Source: Miscanthus floridulus
Taxonomy: Eukaryota; Streptophyta; Magnoliopsida; Poales; Poaceae
Assembly (NCBI RefSeq): GCF_019320115.1
Contig: NC_089593.1
Span: forward strand, 40,184,914-40,248,913
Direction: 5' to 3'
DNA length: 64,000 bases
Position numbers and translations under genes: made by a program. The notes beneath the pieces are model-generated. The model was not told where the DNA came from and made no database searches. It was given only the letters and a program-made list of their open reading frames with translations. This document shows, piece by piece, positions 11,520 to 24,881 of this stretch (the stretch's first letter is position 1; each line of letters starts with the position of its first letter).

Positions 11520-14034
11520 GTGCACCTATCTTGCACTAATACTAACACTATATCCAAACGGACCAAAACGAGATTCCACTTGAGCCTCGTCACCGAGGAG
11601 TTCTATCGGGTGCGGTCAAAACGATTTCCGATCCTTGTTTGGAACAAACCGTGCACCTGTCCCACACTAATACTAACACTATCTCCAAATGGACCGAAAC
11701 AAGATTCCACTTGAGCCTCATCACCTAGGAGTTCCATCGGGTGCTTCTGAAATGATTTCCGAGCCTTATTTGGCACAAACCGTGCACCTATGTTGCACGG
11801 ATGCTAACACTATCTCCAAACGGACCGAAACAAGATTCCACTTGAGCCTTGTCACCTAGGAGTACCATCGGGTGCGTCCAAAACGAGTTCTGAGCCTGTG
11901 GTACGTTTGGCATAGACCGTGCACCTATCTTGCACTAATACTAACACTATATCCAAACGGACCAAAATGAGATTCCACTTGAGCCTCGTCACCGAGGAGT
12001 TCTATCGGGTGCGGTCAAATTGATTTCCGATCCTTGTTTGGAACAAACCGTGCACCTGTCTTGCACTAATACTAACACTATCTCCAAACAGACCAAAACA
12101 AGATTCCACTTGAGCCTCGTCAACTAGGAGTTCCATCGGGTGCTTCCGAAATGATTTCCAAGACTTGTTTGGCACAAACCGTGCACCTATCTTGCACTGA
12201 TACTAACACTATCTCCAAACGGACCGAAACAAGATTCCACTTGAGCCTCGTCACCTAGGAGTACCATCGGGTGCGTCCAAAACAATTTCTGGGCCTATGG
12301 TACGTTTGGCACAAACTGTGCACCTATCTTGCACTAATACTAACACTATATCCAAATGGATCGAAATGAGATTCCACTTGAGCCTCGTCACCTAGGAGTT
12401 CTATCGAGTGAGGTTAAAATGATTTCCGAGCCTTGTTTAGAACAGACCGTGCACCAATCTTGCACTAATACTAACACTATCTCCAAATGGACTGAAACAA
12501 GATTCCACTTGAGCCTCATCACCTAGGAGTTCCATCGGGTGCTTCCGAAATGATTTCCAAGCCTTGTTTGGCACAAACCATGCACATATCTTGCACTGAT
12601 ACTAACACTATATCCAAACAGACCGAAACGAGGTTCCACGTGAGCCTCGTCACCTAGGAGTTCTATCATGTGCGGTCAAAATGATTTCCGAGCATTGTTT
12701 GGAACAAACCGTGCACCTATCTTGCACTAGTACTAACACTATCTCCAAACAGACCGAAATAAGATTCCACTTGAGCCTCATCACCTATGAGTTCCATCGA
12801 GTCCTTCTGAAATGATTTCCGAGCCTTGTTTGGCACAAACCGTGCACCTATCTAGCACTGATACTAACACTATCTCCAAACGGACTGAAACAAGATTCCA
12901 CTTGAGCCTCGTCACCTAGGAGTACCATCGGGTGCGTCCAAAATGATTTCTGAGCCCATGGTACATTTGGCACAAACCGTGCACCTATCTTGCACTAATA
13001 CTAACACTATATCCAAATGGACAGAAACGAGATTCCACTTGAGCCTCGTCACCTAGGAGTTCTATCGAGTGAGGTCAAAATGATTTCCTGAGCCCTGTTT
13101 GGAACAAACCGTGCACCTATCTTGCACTAATACTAACACGATACCCAAATGGACTAAAACAAGATTCCACTTGAGCCTCATCACCTAGGAGTTCCATCGA
13201 GTGCTTCCGAAATGATTTCCAAGCCTTGTTTGGCACAAACCGTGCACCTATCTTGCACTAATACTAACACTATATCCAAACAGACCGAAACGAGATTCCA
13301 CATGAGCCTCATCACCTAGGAGTTCTATCCGGTGCGGTCAAAATGATTTCTGAGCCTTGTTTGGAACAAACCATGCACCTATCTTGCACCAATACTAACA
13401 CTATCTCCAAATGGACCAAAATAAGATTCCACTTGAGCCTCATCACCTAGGAGTTCTATCCGGTGCGGTCAAAATGATTTCTGAGCCCTATTTGGAACAA
13501 ACCGTGCACCTATCTTGCACTAATACTAACACTATACCCAAATGGACTAAAACAAGATTCCACTTGAGCCTCATCACCTAGGAGTTCCATCGGGTGCTTT
13601 CGAAATGATTTCCGAGCCTTGTTTGGCACAAACCGTGCACCTATCTTACACTAATACTAACACTATATCCAAACAGACGGAAACAAGATTCCACTTGAGC
13701 CTCATCACCTAGGAGTTCTATCGAGTGCGGTCAAAATGATTTCCGAGCCTTGTTTGGAACAAACCATGCACCTATCTTGCACCAATACTAACACTATCTC
13801 CAAACGGACCAAAATAAGATTCCACTTAAGCCTCATCACCTAGGAGTTCCATCGGGTGCTTTTGAAATAATTTCCGAGCATTATTTGGCACAAACCGTGC
13901 ACCTATCTTGCACTGATGCTAACACTACCTCCAAACGGACCGAAACAAGATTCCACTTGAGCCTCGTCACCTAGGAGTACCATCGGGTGCGTCCGAAACA
14001 GAGTTCTAAGCCTGTGGTACGTTTGGCATAGACC
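11520..14034 (+). repeat. 19-monomer block B of L copy 2
   Basis: This is the counterpart of 3,183-5,695 with two single-base insertions ('tttcctgagccc' near 13,088 and 'gaaacagagttc' near 14,001), hence 2,515 bp. One substitution, 'tttagaacag' near 12,438, is shared with L copy 3 (near 20,774) but absent from copy 1. That groups copies 2 and 3 at this site. Confidence 0.92.
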
Positions 14035-16548
14035 GTGCACCTATCTTGCACTAATACTAACACTATATCCAAATGGACCAAAACGAGATTCCACTTGAGC
14101 CTCGTCACCGAGGAGTTCTATCGGGTGCGGTCAAAATGATTTCCGATCCTTGTTTGGAACAAACCGTGCACCTGTCCTGCACTAATACTAACACTATCTC
14201 CAAACGGACCGAAACAAGATTCCACTTGAGCCTCATCACCTAGGAGTTCCATCGGGTGCTTCTGAAATGATTTCCTGAGCCTTATTTGGCACAAACCGTG
14301 CACCTATCTTGCACTGATGCTAACACTATCTCCAAACGGACCGAAACAAGATTCCACTTGAGCCTTATCACCTAGGAGTACCATCGGGTGCGTCCAAAAT
14401 GAGTTCTGAGCCTGTGGTACGTTTGGCATAGACCGTGCACCTATCTTGCACTAATACTAACACTATATCCAAACGGACCAAAATGAGATTCCACTTGAGC
14501 CTCGTCACCGAGGAGTTCTATCGGGTGCGGTCAAATTGATTTCCGATCCTTGTTTGGAACAAACCGTGCACCTGTCTTGCAGTAATACTAACACTATCTC
14601 CAAACAGACCGAAACAAGATTCCACTTGAGCCTCGTCAACTAGGAGTTCCATCAGGGTGCTTCCGAAATGATTTCCAAGACTTGTTTGGCACAAACCGTG
14701 CACCTATCTTGCACTGATACTAACACTATCTCCAAACGGACCGAAACAAGATTCCACTTGAGCCTCGTCACCTAGGAGTACCATCGGGTGCGTCCAAAAC
14801 AATTTCTGGGCCTATGGTACGTTTGGCACAAACTGTGCACCTATCTTGCACTAATACTAACACTATATCCAAATGGATCGAAATGAGATTCCACTTGAGC
14901 CTCGTCACCTAGGAGTTCTATCGAGTGAGGTTAAAATGATTTCCGAGCCTTGTTTGGAACAGACCGTGCACCAATCTTGCACTAATACTAACACTATCTC
15001 GAAATGGACTGAAACAAGATTCCACTTGAGCCTCATCACCTAGGAGTTCCATCGGGTGCTTCCGAAATGATTTCCAAGCCTTGTTTGGCACAAACCATGC
15101 ACCTATCTTGCACTGATACTAACACTATATCCAAACAGACCGAAACGAGATTCCACTTGAGCCTCGTCACCTAGGAGTTCTATCATGTGCGGTCAAAATG
15201 ATTTCCGAGCATTGTTTGGAACAAACCGTGCACCTATCTTGCACTAATACTAACACTATCTCCAAATAGACCGAAATAAGATTCCACTTGAGCCTCATCA
15301 CCTATGAGTTCCATCGAGTCCTTCTGAAATGATTTCCGAGCCTTGTTTGGCACAAACCGTGCACCTATCTAGCACTGATACTAACACTATCTCCAAACGG
15401 ACTGAAACAAGATTCCACTTGAGCCTCGTCACCTAGGAGTACCATCGGGTGCGTCCAAAATGATTTCTGAGCCCATGGTACGTTTGGCACAAACCGTGCA
15501 CCTATCTTGCACTAATACTAACACTATATCCAAATGGACAGAAACGAGATTTCACTTGAGCCTCGTCACCTAGGAGTCTATCGAGTGAGGTCAAAATGAT
15601 TTCCGAGCCCTGTTTGGAACAAACCGTGCACCTATCTTGCACTAATACTAACACGATACCCAAATGGACTAAAACAAGATTCCACTTGAGCCTCATCACC
15701 TAGGAGTTCCATCGGGTGCTTCCGAAATGATTTCCAAGCCTTGTTTGGCACAAACCGTGCACCTATCTTGCACTAATACTAACACTATATCCAAACAGAC
15801 CGAAACGAGATTCCACATGAGCCTCATCACCTAGGAGTTCTATCCGGTGCGGTCAAAATGATTTCCGAGCCTTGTTTGGAACAAACCATGCACCTATCTT
15901 GCACCAATACTAACACTATCTCCAAATGGACCAAAATAAGATTCCACTTGAGCCTCATCACCTAGGAGTTCTATCCGGTGCGGTCAAAATGATTTCTGAG
16001 CCCTGTTTGGAACAAACCGTGCACCTATCTTGCACTAATACTAACACTATACCCAAATGGACTAAAACAAGATTCCACTTGAGCCTCATCACCTAGGAGT
16101 TCCATCGGGTGCTTCCGAAATGATTTCCGAGCCTTGTTTGGCACAAACCGTGCACCTATCTTACACTAATACTAACACTATATCCAAACAGACTGAAACA
16201 AGATTCCACTTGAGCCTCATCACCTAGGAGTTCTATCGAGTGCGGTCAAAATGATTTCCGAGCCTTGTTTGGAACAAACCATGCACCTATCTTGCACCAA
16301 TACTAACACTACCTCCAAACGGACCAAAATAAGATTCCACTTGAGCCTCATCACCTAGGAGTTCCATCGGGTGCTTTTGAAATGATTTCCGAGCCTTATT
16401 TGGCACAAACCGTGCACCTATCTTGCACTGATGCTAACACTATCTCCAAACGGACCGAAACAAGATTCCACTTGAGCCTCGTCACCTAGGAGTACCATCG
16501 GGTGCGTCCAAAATGAGTTCTGAGCCTGTGGTACGTTTGGCATAGACC
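14035..16548 (+). repeat. 19-monomer block C of L copy 2
   Basis: This is the counterpart of 5,696-8,208, at 2,514 bp after two gains and one loss of single bases. It retains the C markers 'atctcgaaatgg' near 14,998 and 'caaatagaccg' near 15,266. Short minus-strand frames here exist only because the indels shift the frame past the usual stops. Confidence 0.92.
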
Positions 16549-17346
16549 GTGCACCAATCTTGCACTAATACTAACACTATATCCAAATGGACCAAAACGA
16601 GATTCCACTTGAGCCTCGTCACCGAGGAGTTCTATCGGGTGCGGTCAAAATGATTTCCGATCCTTGTTTGGAACAAACCGTGCACCTATCTTGCACTAAT
16701 ACTAACACTATCTCCAAACGGACCGAAACAAGATTCCACTTGAGCCTCGTCAACTAGGAGTTCCATCGGGTGCTTCCGAAATGATTTCCAAGACTTGTTT
16801 GGCACAAACCATGCACCTATCTTGCACTGATACTAACACTATCTCCAAACAGACCGAAACAAGATTCCACTTGAGCCTCGTCACCTAGGAGTACCATCGG
16901 GTGCGTCCAAAACAATTTCTGATCCTATGGTACATTTGGCACAAACCGTGCACCTATCTTGCACTAAAACTAACACTATATCCAAACGGACCGAAACGAG
17001 ATTCCACTTGAGCCTCGTCACATAGGAGTTCTATCAGGTGCGGTCAAAATGATTTCCGAGCCTTGTTCGGAACAAATCGTGCACCTATCTTGCACTAATA
17101 CTAACACTATCTCCAAACAGACCGAAATAAGATTCCACTTGAGCCTCATCACCTAGGAGTTCCATTGGGTGCTTCCAAAATGATTTCCGAGCCTTGTTTG
17201 GCACAAACCGTGCACCTATCTTGCACCAATACTAACACTATATCCAAACAGACCGAAACAAGATTCCACTTGAGCCTCATCACCTAGGAGTTCCATCGGG
17301 TGCGTCCAAAACAAGTTCTAAGCCTGTGGTACGTTTGGCATAGATC
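16549..17346 (+). repeat. Block D of L copy 3
   Basis: A 798-bp, six-monomer block matching 8,209-9,006, including the markers 'actaaaactaac' and 'ttcggaacaaatc' and the closing hybrid monomer at 17,210-17,346. Confidence 0.92.
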
Positions 17347-19857
17347 GTGCACCTATCTTGCACTAATACTAACACTATATCCAAATGGACCAAAACGAGA
17401 TTCCACTTGAGCCTCGTCACCGAGGAGTTCTATCGGGTGCGGTGAAAATGATTTCTGATCCTTGTTTGGAACAAACCGTGCACCTGTCCTGCACTAATAC
17501 TAACACTATCTCCAAATGGACCGAAACAAGATTCCACTTGAGCCTCATCACCTAGGAGTTCCATCGGGTGCTTCTGAAATGATTTCTGAGCCTTATTTGG
17601 CACAAACCGTGCACCTATCTTGCACTGATGCTAACACTATCTCCAAACGGACCGAAACAAGATTCCACTTGAGCCTTATCACCTAGGAGTACCATCGGGT
17701 GCGTCCAAAATGAGTTCTGAGCCTGTGGTATGTTTGGCATAGACCGTGCACCTATCTTGCACTAATACTAACACTATATCCAAATGGACCAAAATGAGAT
17801 TCCACTTGACCCTCGTCACCGAGGAGTTCTATCGGGTGCGGTCAAATTGATTTCCGATCCTTGTTTGGAACAAACCGTGCACCTGTCTTGCACTAATACT
17901 AACACTATCTCCAAACAGACCGAAACAAGATTCCACTTGAGCCTCGTCAACTAGGAGTTCCATCGGGTGCTTCCGAAATGATTTCCAAGACTTGTTTGGC
18001 ACAAACCGTGCACCTATCTTGCACTGATACTAACACTATCTCCAAACGGACCGAAACAAGATTCCACTTGAGCCTCGTCACCTAGGAGTACCATCGGGTG
18101 CGTCCAAAACAATTTCTGGGCCTATGGTACGTTTGGCACAAACTGTGCACCTATCTTGCACTAATACTAACACTATATCCAAATGGATCGAAATGAGATT
18201 CCACTTGAGCCTCGTCACCTAGGAGTTCTATCGAGTGAGGTTAAAATGATTTCCGAGCCTTGTTTGGAACAGACCGTGCACCAATCTTGCACTAATACTA
18301 ACACTATCTCCAAATGGACTGAAACAAGATTCCACTTGAGCCTCATCACCTAGGAGTTCCATCGGGTGCTTCCGAAATGATTTCCAAGCCTTGTTTGGCA
18401 CAAACCATGCACATATCTTGCACTGATACTAACACTATATCCAAACAGACCGAAACGAGGTTCCACTTGAGCCTCGTCACCTAGGAGTTCTATCATGTGC
18501 GGTCAAAATGATTTCCGAGCATTGTTTGGAACAAACCGTGCACCTATCTTGCACTAGTACTAACACTATCTCCAAACAGACCGAAATAAGATTCCACTTG
18601 AGCCTCATCACCTATGAGTTCCATCGAGTCCTTCTGAAATGATTTCCGAGCCTTGTTTGGCACAAACCGTGCACCTATCTAGCACTGATACTAACACTAT
18701 CTCCAAACGGACTGAAACAAGATTCCACTTGAGCCTCGTCACCTAGGAGTACCATCGGGTGCGTCCAAAATGATTTCTGAGCCCATGGTACATTTGGCAC
18801 AAACCGTGCACCTATCTTGCACTAATACTAACACTATATCCAAATGGACAGAAACGAGATTCCACTTGAGCCTCGTCACCTAGGAGTTCTATCGAGTGAG
18901 GTCAAAATGATTTCCGAGCCCTGTTTGGAACAAACCGTGCACCTATCTTGCACTAATACTAACACGATACCCAAATGGACTAAAACAAGATTCCACTTGA
19001 GCCTCATCACCTAGGAGTTCCATCGAGTGCTTCCGAAATGATTTCCAAGCCTTGTTTGGCACAAACCGTGCACCTATCTTGCACTAATACTAACACTATA
19101 TCCAAACAGACCGAAACGAGATTCCACATGAGCCTCATCACCTAGGAGTTCTATACGGTGCGGTCAAAATGATTTCTGAGCCTTGTTTGGAACAAACCAT
19201 GCACCTATCTTGCACCAATACTAACACTATCTCCAAATGGACCAAAATAAGATTCCACTTGAGCCTCATCACCTAGGAGTTCTATCCGGTGCGGTCAAAA
19301 TGATTTCTGAGCCCTATTTGGAACAAACCGTGCACCTATCTTGCACTAATACTAACACTATACCCAAATGGACTAAAACAAGATTCCACTTGAGCCTCAT
19401 CACCTAGGAGTTCCATCGGGTGCTTTCGAAATGATTTCCGAGCCTTGTTTGGCACAAACCGTGCACCTATCTTACACTAATACTAACACTATATCCAAAC
19501 AGACTGAAACAAGATTCCACTTGAGCCTCATCAACTAGGAGTTCTATCGAGTGCGGTCAAAATGATTTCCGAGCCTTGTTTGGAACAACCATGCACCTAT
19601 CTTGCACCAATACTAACACTATCTCCAAACGGACCAAAATAAGATTCCACTTAAGCCTCATCACCTAGGAGTTCCATCGGGTGCTTTTGAAATAATTTCC
19701 GAGCATATTTGGCACAAACCGTGCACCTATCTTGCACTGATGCTAACACTATCTCCAAACGGATCGAAACAAGATTCCACTTGAGCCTCGTCACCTAGGA
19801 GTACCATCGGGTGCGTCCAAAATGAGTTCTGAGCCTGTGGTACGTTTGGCATAGACC
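17347..19857 (+). repeat. 19-monomer block A of L copy 3
   Basis: 2,511 bp: the A block minus one base in 'ggaacaacc' near 19,588 and one in 'gagcatatttgg' near 19,706. It also carries 'catcaactagg' near 19,531 where copies 1 and 2 have 'catcacctagg'. Confidence 0.92.
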
Positions 19858-22368
19858 GTGCACCTATCTTGCACTAATACTAACACTATATCCAAACGGA
19901 CCAAAACGAGATTCCACTTGAGCCTCGTCACCGAGGAGTTCTATCGGGTGCGGTCAAAACGATTTCCGATCCTTGTTGGAACAAACCGTGCACCTGTCCC
20001 ACACTAATACTAACACTATCTCCAAATGGACCGAAACAAGATTCCACTTGAGCCTCATCACCTAGGAGTTCCATCGGGTGCTTCTGAAATGATTTCCGAG
20101 CCTTATTTGGCACAAACCGTGCACCTATGTTGCACGGATGCTAACACTATCTCCAAACGGACCGAAACAAGATTCCACTTGAGCCTTGTCACCTAGGAGT
20201 ACCATCGGGTGCGTCCAAAACGAGTTCTGAGCCTGTGGTACGTTTGGCATAGACCGTGCACCTATCTTGCACTAATACTAACACTATATCCAAACGGACC
20301 AAAATGAGATTCCACTTGAGCCTCGTCACCGAGGAGTTCTATCGGGTGCGGTCAAATTGATTTCCGATCCTTGTTTGGAACAAACCGTGCACCTGTCTTG
20401 CACTAATACTAACACTATCTCCAAACAGACCAAAACAAGATTCCACTTGAGCCTCGTCAACTAGGAGTTCCATCGGGTGCTTCCGAAATGATTTCCAAGA
20501 CTTGTTTGGCACAAACCGTGCACCTATCTTGCACTGATACTAACACTATCTCCAAACGGACCGAAACAAGATTCCACTTGAGCCTCGTCACCTAGGAGTA
20601 CCATCGGGTGCGTCCAAAACAATTTCTGGGCCTATGGTACGTTTGGCACAAACTGTGCACCTATCTTGCACTAATACTAACACTATATCCAAATGGATCG
20701 AAATGAGATTCCACTTGAGCCTCGTCACCTAGGAGTTCTATCGAGTGAGGTTAAAATGATTTCCGAGCCTTGTTTAGAACAGACCGTGCACCAATCTTGC
20801 ACTAATACTAACACTATCTCCAAATGGACTGAAACAAGATTCCACTTGAGCCTCATCACCTAGGAGTTCCATCGGGTGCTTCCGAAATGATTTCCAAGCC
20901 TTGTTTGGCACAAACCATGCACATATCTTGCACTGATACTAACACTATATCCAAACAGACCGAAACGAGGTTCCACGTGAGCCTCGTCACCTAGGAGTTC
21001 TATCATGTGCGGTCAAAATGATTTCCGAGCATTGTTTGGAACAAACCGTGCACCTATCTTGCACTAGTACTAACACTATCTCCAAACAGACCGAAATAAG
21101 ATTCCACTTGAGCCTCATCACCTATGAGTTCCATCGAGTCCTTCTGAAATGATTTCCGAGCCTTGTTTGGCACAAACCGTGCACCTATCTAGCACTGATA
21201 CTAACACTATCTCCAAACGGACTGAAACAAGATTCCACTTGAGCCTCGTCACCTAGGAGTACCATCGGGTGCGTCCAAAATGATTTCTGAGCCCATGGTA
21301 CATTTGGCACAAACCGTGCACCTATCTTGCACTAATACTAACACTATATCCAAATGGACAGAAACGAGATTCCACTTGAGCCTCGTCACCAAGAGTTCTA
21401 TCGAGTGAGGTCAAAATGATTTCTGAGCCCTGTTTGGAACAAACCGTGCACCTATCTTGCACTAATACTAACACGATACCCAAATGGACTAAAACAAGAT
21501 TCCACTTGAGCCTCATCACCTAGGAGTTCCATCGAGTGCTTCCGAAATGATTTCCAAGCCTTGTTTGGCACAAACCGTGCACCTATCTTGCACTAATACT
21601 AACACTATATCCAAACAGACCGAAACGAGATTCCACATGAGCCTCATCACCTAGGAGTTCTATCCGGTGCGGTCAAAATGATTTCTGAGCCTTGTTTGGA
21701 ACAAACCATGCACCTATCTTGCACCAATACTAACACTATCTCCAAATGGACCAAAATAAGATTCCACTTGAGCCTCATCACCTAGGAGTTCTATCCGGTG
21801 CGGTCAAAATGATTTCTGAGCCCTATTTGGAACAAACCGTGCACCTATCTTGCACTAATACTAACACTATACCCAAATGGACTAAAACAAGATTCCACTT
21901 GAGCCTCATCACCTAGGAGTTCCATCGGGTGCTTTCGAAATGATTTCCGAGCCTTGTTTGGCACAAACCGTGCACCTATCTTACACTAATACTAACACTA
22001 TATCCAAACAGACTGAAACAAGATTCCACTTGAGCCTCATCACCTAGGAGTTCTATCGAGTGCGGTCAAAATGATTTCCGAGCCTTGTTTGGAACAAACC
22101 ATGCACCTATCTTGCACCAATACTAACACTATCTCCAAACGGACCAAAATAAGATTCCACTTAAGCCTCATCACCTAGGAGTTCCATCGGGTGCTTTTGA
22201 AATAATTTCCGAGCATTATTTGGCACAAACCGTGCACCTATCTTGCACTGATGCTAACACTATCTCCAAACGGACCGAAACAAGATTCCACTTGAGCCTC
22301 GTCACCTAGGAGTACCATCGGGTGCGTCCAAAATGAGTTCTGAGCCTGTGGTACGTTTGGCATAGACC
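19858..22368 (+). repeat. 19-monomer block B of L copy 3
   Basis: It carries B markers ('gtcccacac' near 19,996, 'tatgttgcacgga' near 20,126, 'ccacgtgagcc' near 20,974). Its last monomers lack the B signature of copies 1 and 2: it reads 'actatctccaaacgg' near 22,258 where they have 'actacctccaaacgg'. The switch therefore lies between about 21,700 and 22,015. Losses near 19,977 and 21,391 make it 2,511 bp. Confidence 0.9.
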
Positions 22369-24881
22369 GTGCACCTATCTTGCACTAATACTAACACTAT
22401 ATCCAAACGGACCAAAACGAGATTCCACTTGAGCCTCGTCACCGAGGAGTTCTATCGGGTGCGGTCAAAACGATTTCCGATCCTTGTTTGGAACAAACCG
22501 TGCACCTGTCCCACACTAATACTAACACTATCTCCAAATGGACCGAAACAAGATTCCACTTGAGCCTCATCACCTAGGAGTTCCATCGGGTGCTTCTGAA
22601 ATGATTTCCGAGCCTTATTTGGCACAAACCGTGCACCTATGTTGCACGGATGCTAACACTATCTCCAAACGGACCGAAACAAGATTCCACTTGAGCCTTG
22701 TCACCTAGGAGTACCATCGGGTGCGTCCAAAACGAGTTCTGAGCCTGTGGTACGTTTGGCATAGACCGTGCACCTATCTTGCACTAATACTAACACTATA
22801 TCCAAACGGACCAAAATGAGATTCCACTTGAGCCTCGTCACCGAGGAGTTCTATCGGGTGCGGTCAAATTGATTTCCGATCCTTGTTTGGAACAAACCGT
22901 GCACCTGTCTTGCACTAATACTAACACTATCTCCAAACAGACCGAAACAAGATTCCACTTGAGCCTCGTCAACTAGGAGTTCTATCGGGTGCTTCCGAAA
23001 TGATTTCCAAGACTTGTTTGGCACAAACCGTGCACCTATCTTGCACTGATACTAACACTATCTCCAAACGGACCGAAACAAGATTCCACTTGAGCCTCGT
23101 CACCTAGGAGTACCATCGGGTGCGTCCAAAACAATTTCTGGGCCTATGGTACGTTTGGCACAAACTGTGCACCTATCTTGCACTAATACTAACACTATAT
23201 CCAAATGGATCGAAATGAGATTCCACTTGAGCCTCGTCACCTAGGAGTTCTATCGAGTGAGGTTAAAATGATTTCCGAGCCTTGTTTGGAACAGACCGTG
23301 CACCAATCTTGCACTAATACTAACACAATCTCCAATTGGACTGAAACAAGATTCCACTTGAGCCTCATCACCTAGGAGTTCCATCGGGTGCTTCCGAAAT
23401 GATTTCCAAGCCTTGTTTGGCACAAACCATGCACCTATCTTGCACTGATACTAACACTATATCCAAACAGACCAAAACGAGATTCCACTTGAGCCTCATC
23501 ACCTAGGAGTTCTATCATGTGCGGTCAAAATGATTTCTGAGCATTGTTTGGAACAAACCGTGCACCTATCTTGCACTAATACTAACACTATCTCCAAACG
23601 GACCGAAATAAGATTCCACTTGAGCCTCATCACCTATGAGTTCCATCGAGTCCTTCTGAAATGATTTCCGAGCCTTGTTTGGCACAAACCGTGCACCTAT
23701 CTAGCACTGATACTAACACTATCTCCAAACGGACTGAAACAAGATTCCACTTGAGCCTCGTCACCTAGGAGTACCATCGGGTGCGTCCAAAATGATTTCT
23801 AAGCCCCATGGTACGTTTGGCACAAACCGTGCACCTATCTTGCACTAATACTAACACTATATCCAAATGGACAGAAACGAGATTCCACTTGAGCCTCGTC
23901 ACCTAGGAGATCTATCGAGTGAGGTCAAAATGATTTCCGAGCCCTGTTTGGAACAAACCGTGCACCTATCTTGCACTAATACTAACACGATACCCAAATG
24001 GACTAAAACAAGATTCCACTTGAGCCTCATCACCTAGGAGTTCCATCGGGTGCTTCCGAAATGATTTCCAAGCCTTGTTTGGCACAAACCGTGCACCTAT
24101 CTTGCACTAATACTAACACTATATCCAAACAGACCGAAACGAGATTCCACATGAGCCTCATCACCTAGGAGTTCTATCCGGTGCGATCAAAATGATTTCC
24201 GAGCCTTGTTTGGAACAAACCATGCACCTATCTTGCACCAATACTAACACTATCTCCAAATGGACCAAAATAAGATTCCACTTGAGCCTCATCACCTAGG
24301 AGTTCTATCCGGTGCGGTCAAAATGATTTCTGAGCCCTGTTTGGAACAAACCGTGCACCTATCTTGCACTAATACTAACACTATACCCAAATGGACTAAA
24401 ACAAGATTCCACTTGAGCCTCATCACCTAGGAGTTCCATCGGGTGCTTCCGAAATGATTTCCAAGCCTTGTTTGGCACAAACCGTGCACCTATCTTACAC
24501 TAATACTAACACTATATCCAAACAGACCGAAACAAGATTCCACTTGAGCCTCATCACCTAGGAGTTCTATCGGGTGCGGTCAAAATGATTTCCGAGCCTT
24601 ATTTGGAACAAACCATGCACCTATCTTGCACCAATACTAACACTATCTCCAAACGGACCAAAATAAGATTCCACTTGAGCCTCATCACCTAGGAGTTCCA
24701 TCGGGTGCTTTTGAAATGATTTCCGAGCCTTATTTGGCACAAACCGTGCACCTATCTTGCACTGATGCTAACACTATCTCCAAACGGACCGAAACAAGAT
24801 CCACTTGAGCCTCGTCACCTAGGAGTACCATCGGGTGCGTCCAAAACGAGTTCTGAGCCTATGGTACGTTTGGCATAAACC
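22369..24881 (+). repeat. 19-monomer block C' of L copy 3 (chimeric)
   Basis: The length is 2,513 bp. The first ~530 bp repeat block B, including 'gtcccacac' near 22,509 and 'tatgttgcacgga' near 22,638. The rest is C-like ('catgcacctatc' near 23,429) but with private variants such as 'acacaatctccaattgg' near 23,324 and 'gtgcgatcaaaatg' near 24,181. It is best read as a recombinant 19-mer. Confidence 0.88.

Larger units (their letters stand above)
8209..16548 (+). repeat. Macro-unit L, copy 2 (complete, 8,340 bp)
   Basis: This is a full 63-monomer unit nearly identical to copy 1. I found only a handful of substitutions, plus single-base gains near 13,088, 14,001, 14,274 and 14,655 and a loss near 15,577. 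The net gain of three bases explains 8,340 against the expected 8,337 bp. Sub-blocks are D 8,209-9,006, A 9,007-11,519, B 11,520-14,034 and C 14,035-16,548. Confidence 0.95.
16549..24881 (+). repeat. Macro-unit L, copy 3 (complete, 8,333 bp, divergent right third)
   Basis: This unit again has 63 monomers. Blocks D (16,549-17,346), A (17,347-19,857) and B to about 21,700 follow copies 1 and 2 almost base for base. From about 22,000 to 24,881 it follows a different version of the third 19-mer. Single-base losses near 19,588, 19,706, 19,977, 21,391 and 24,800 and a gain near 23,814 account for 8,333 instead of 8,337 bp. Confidence 0.93.
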
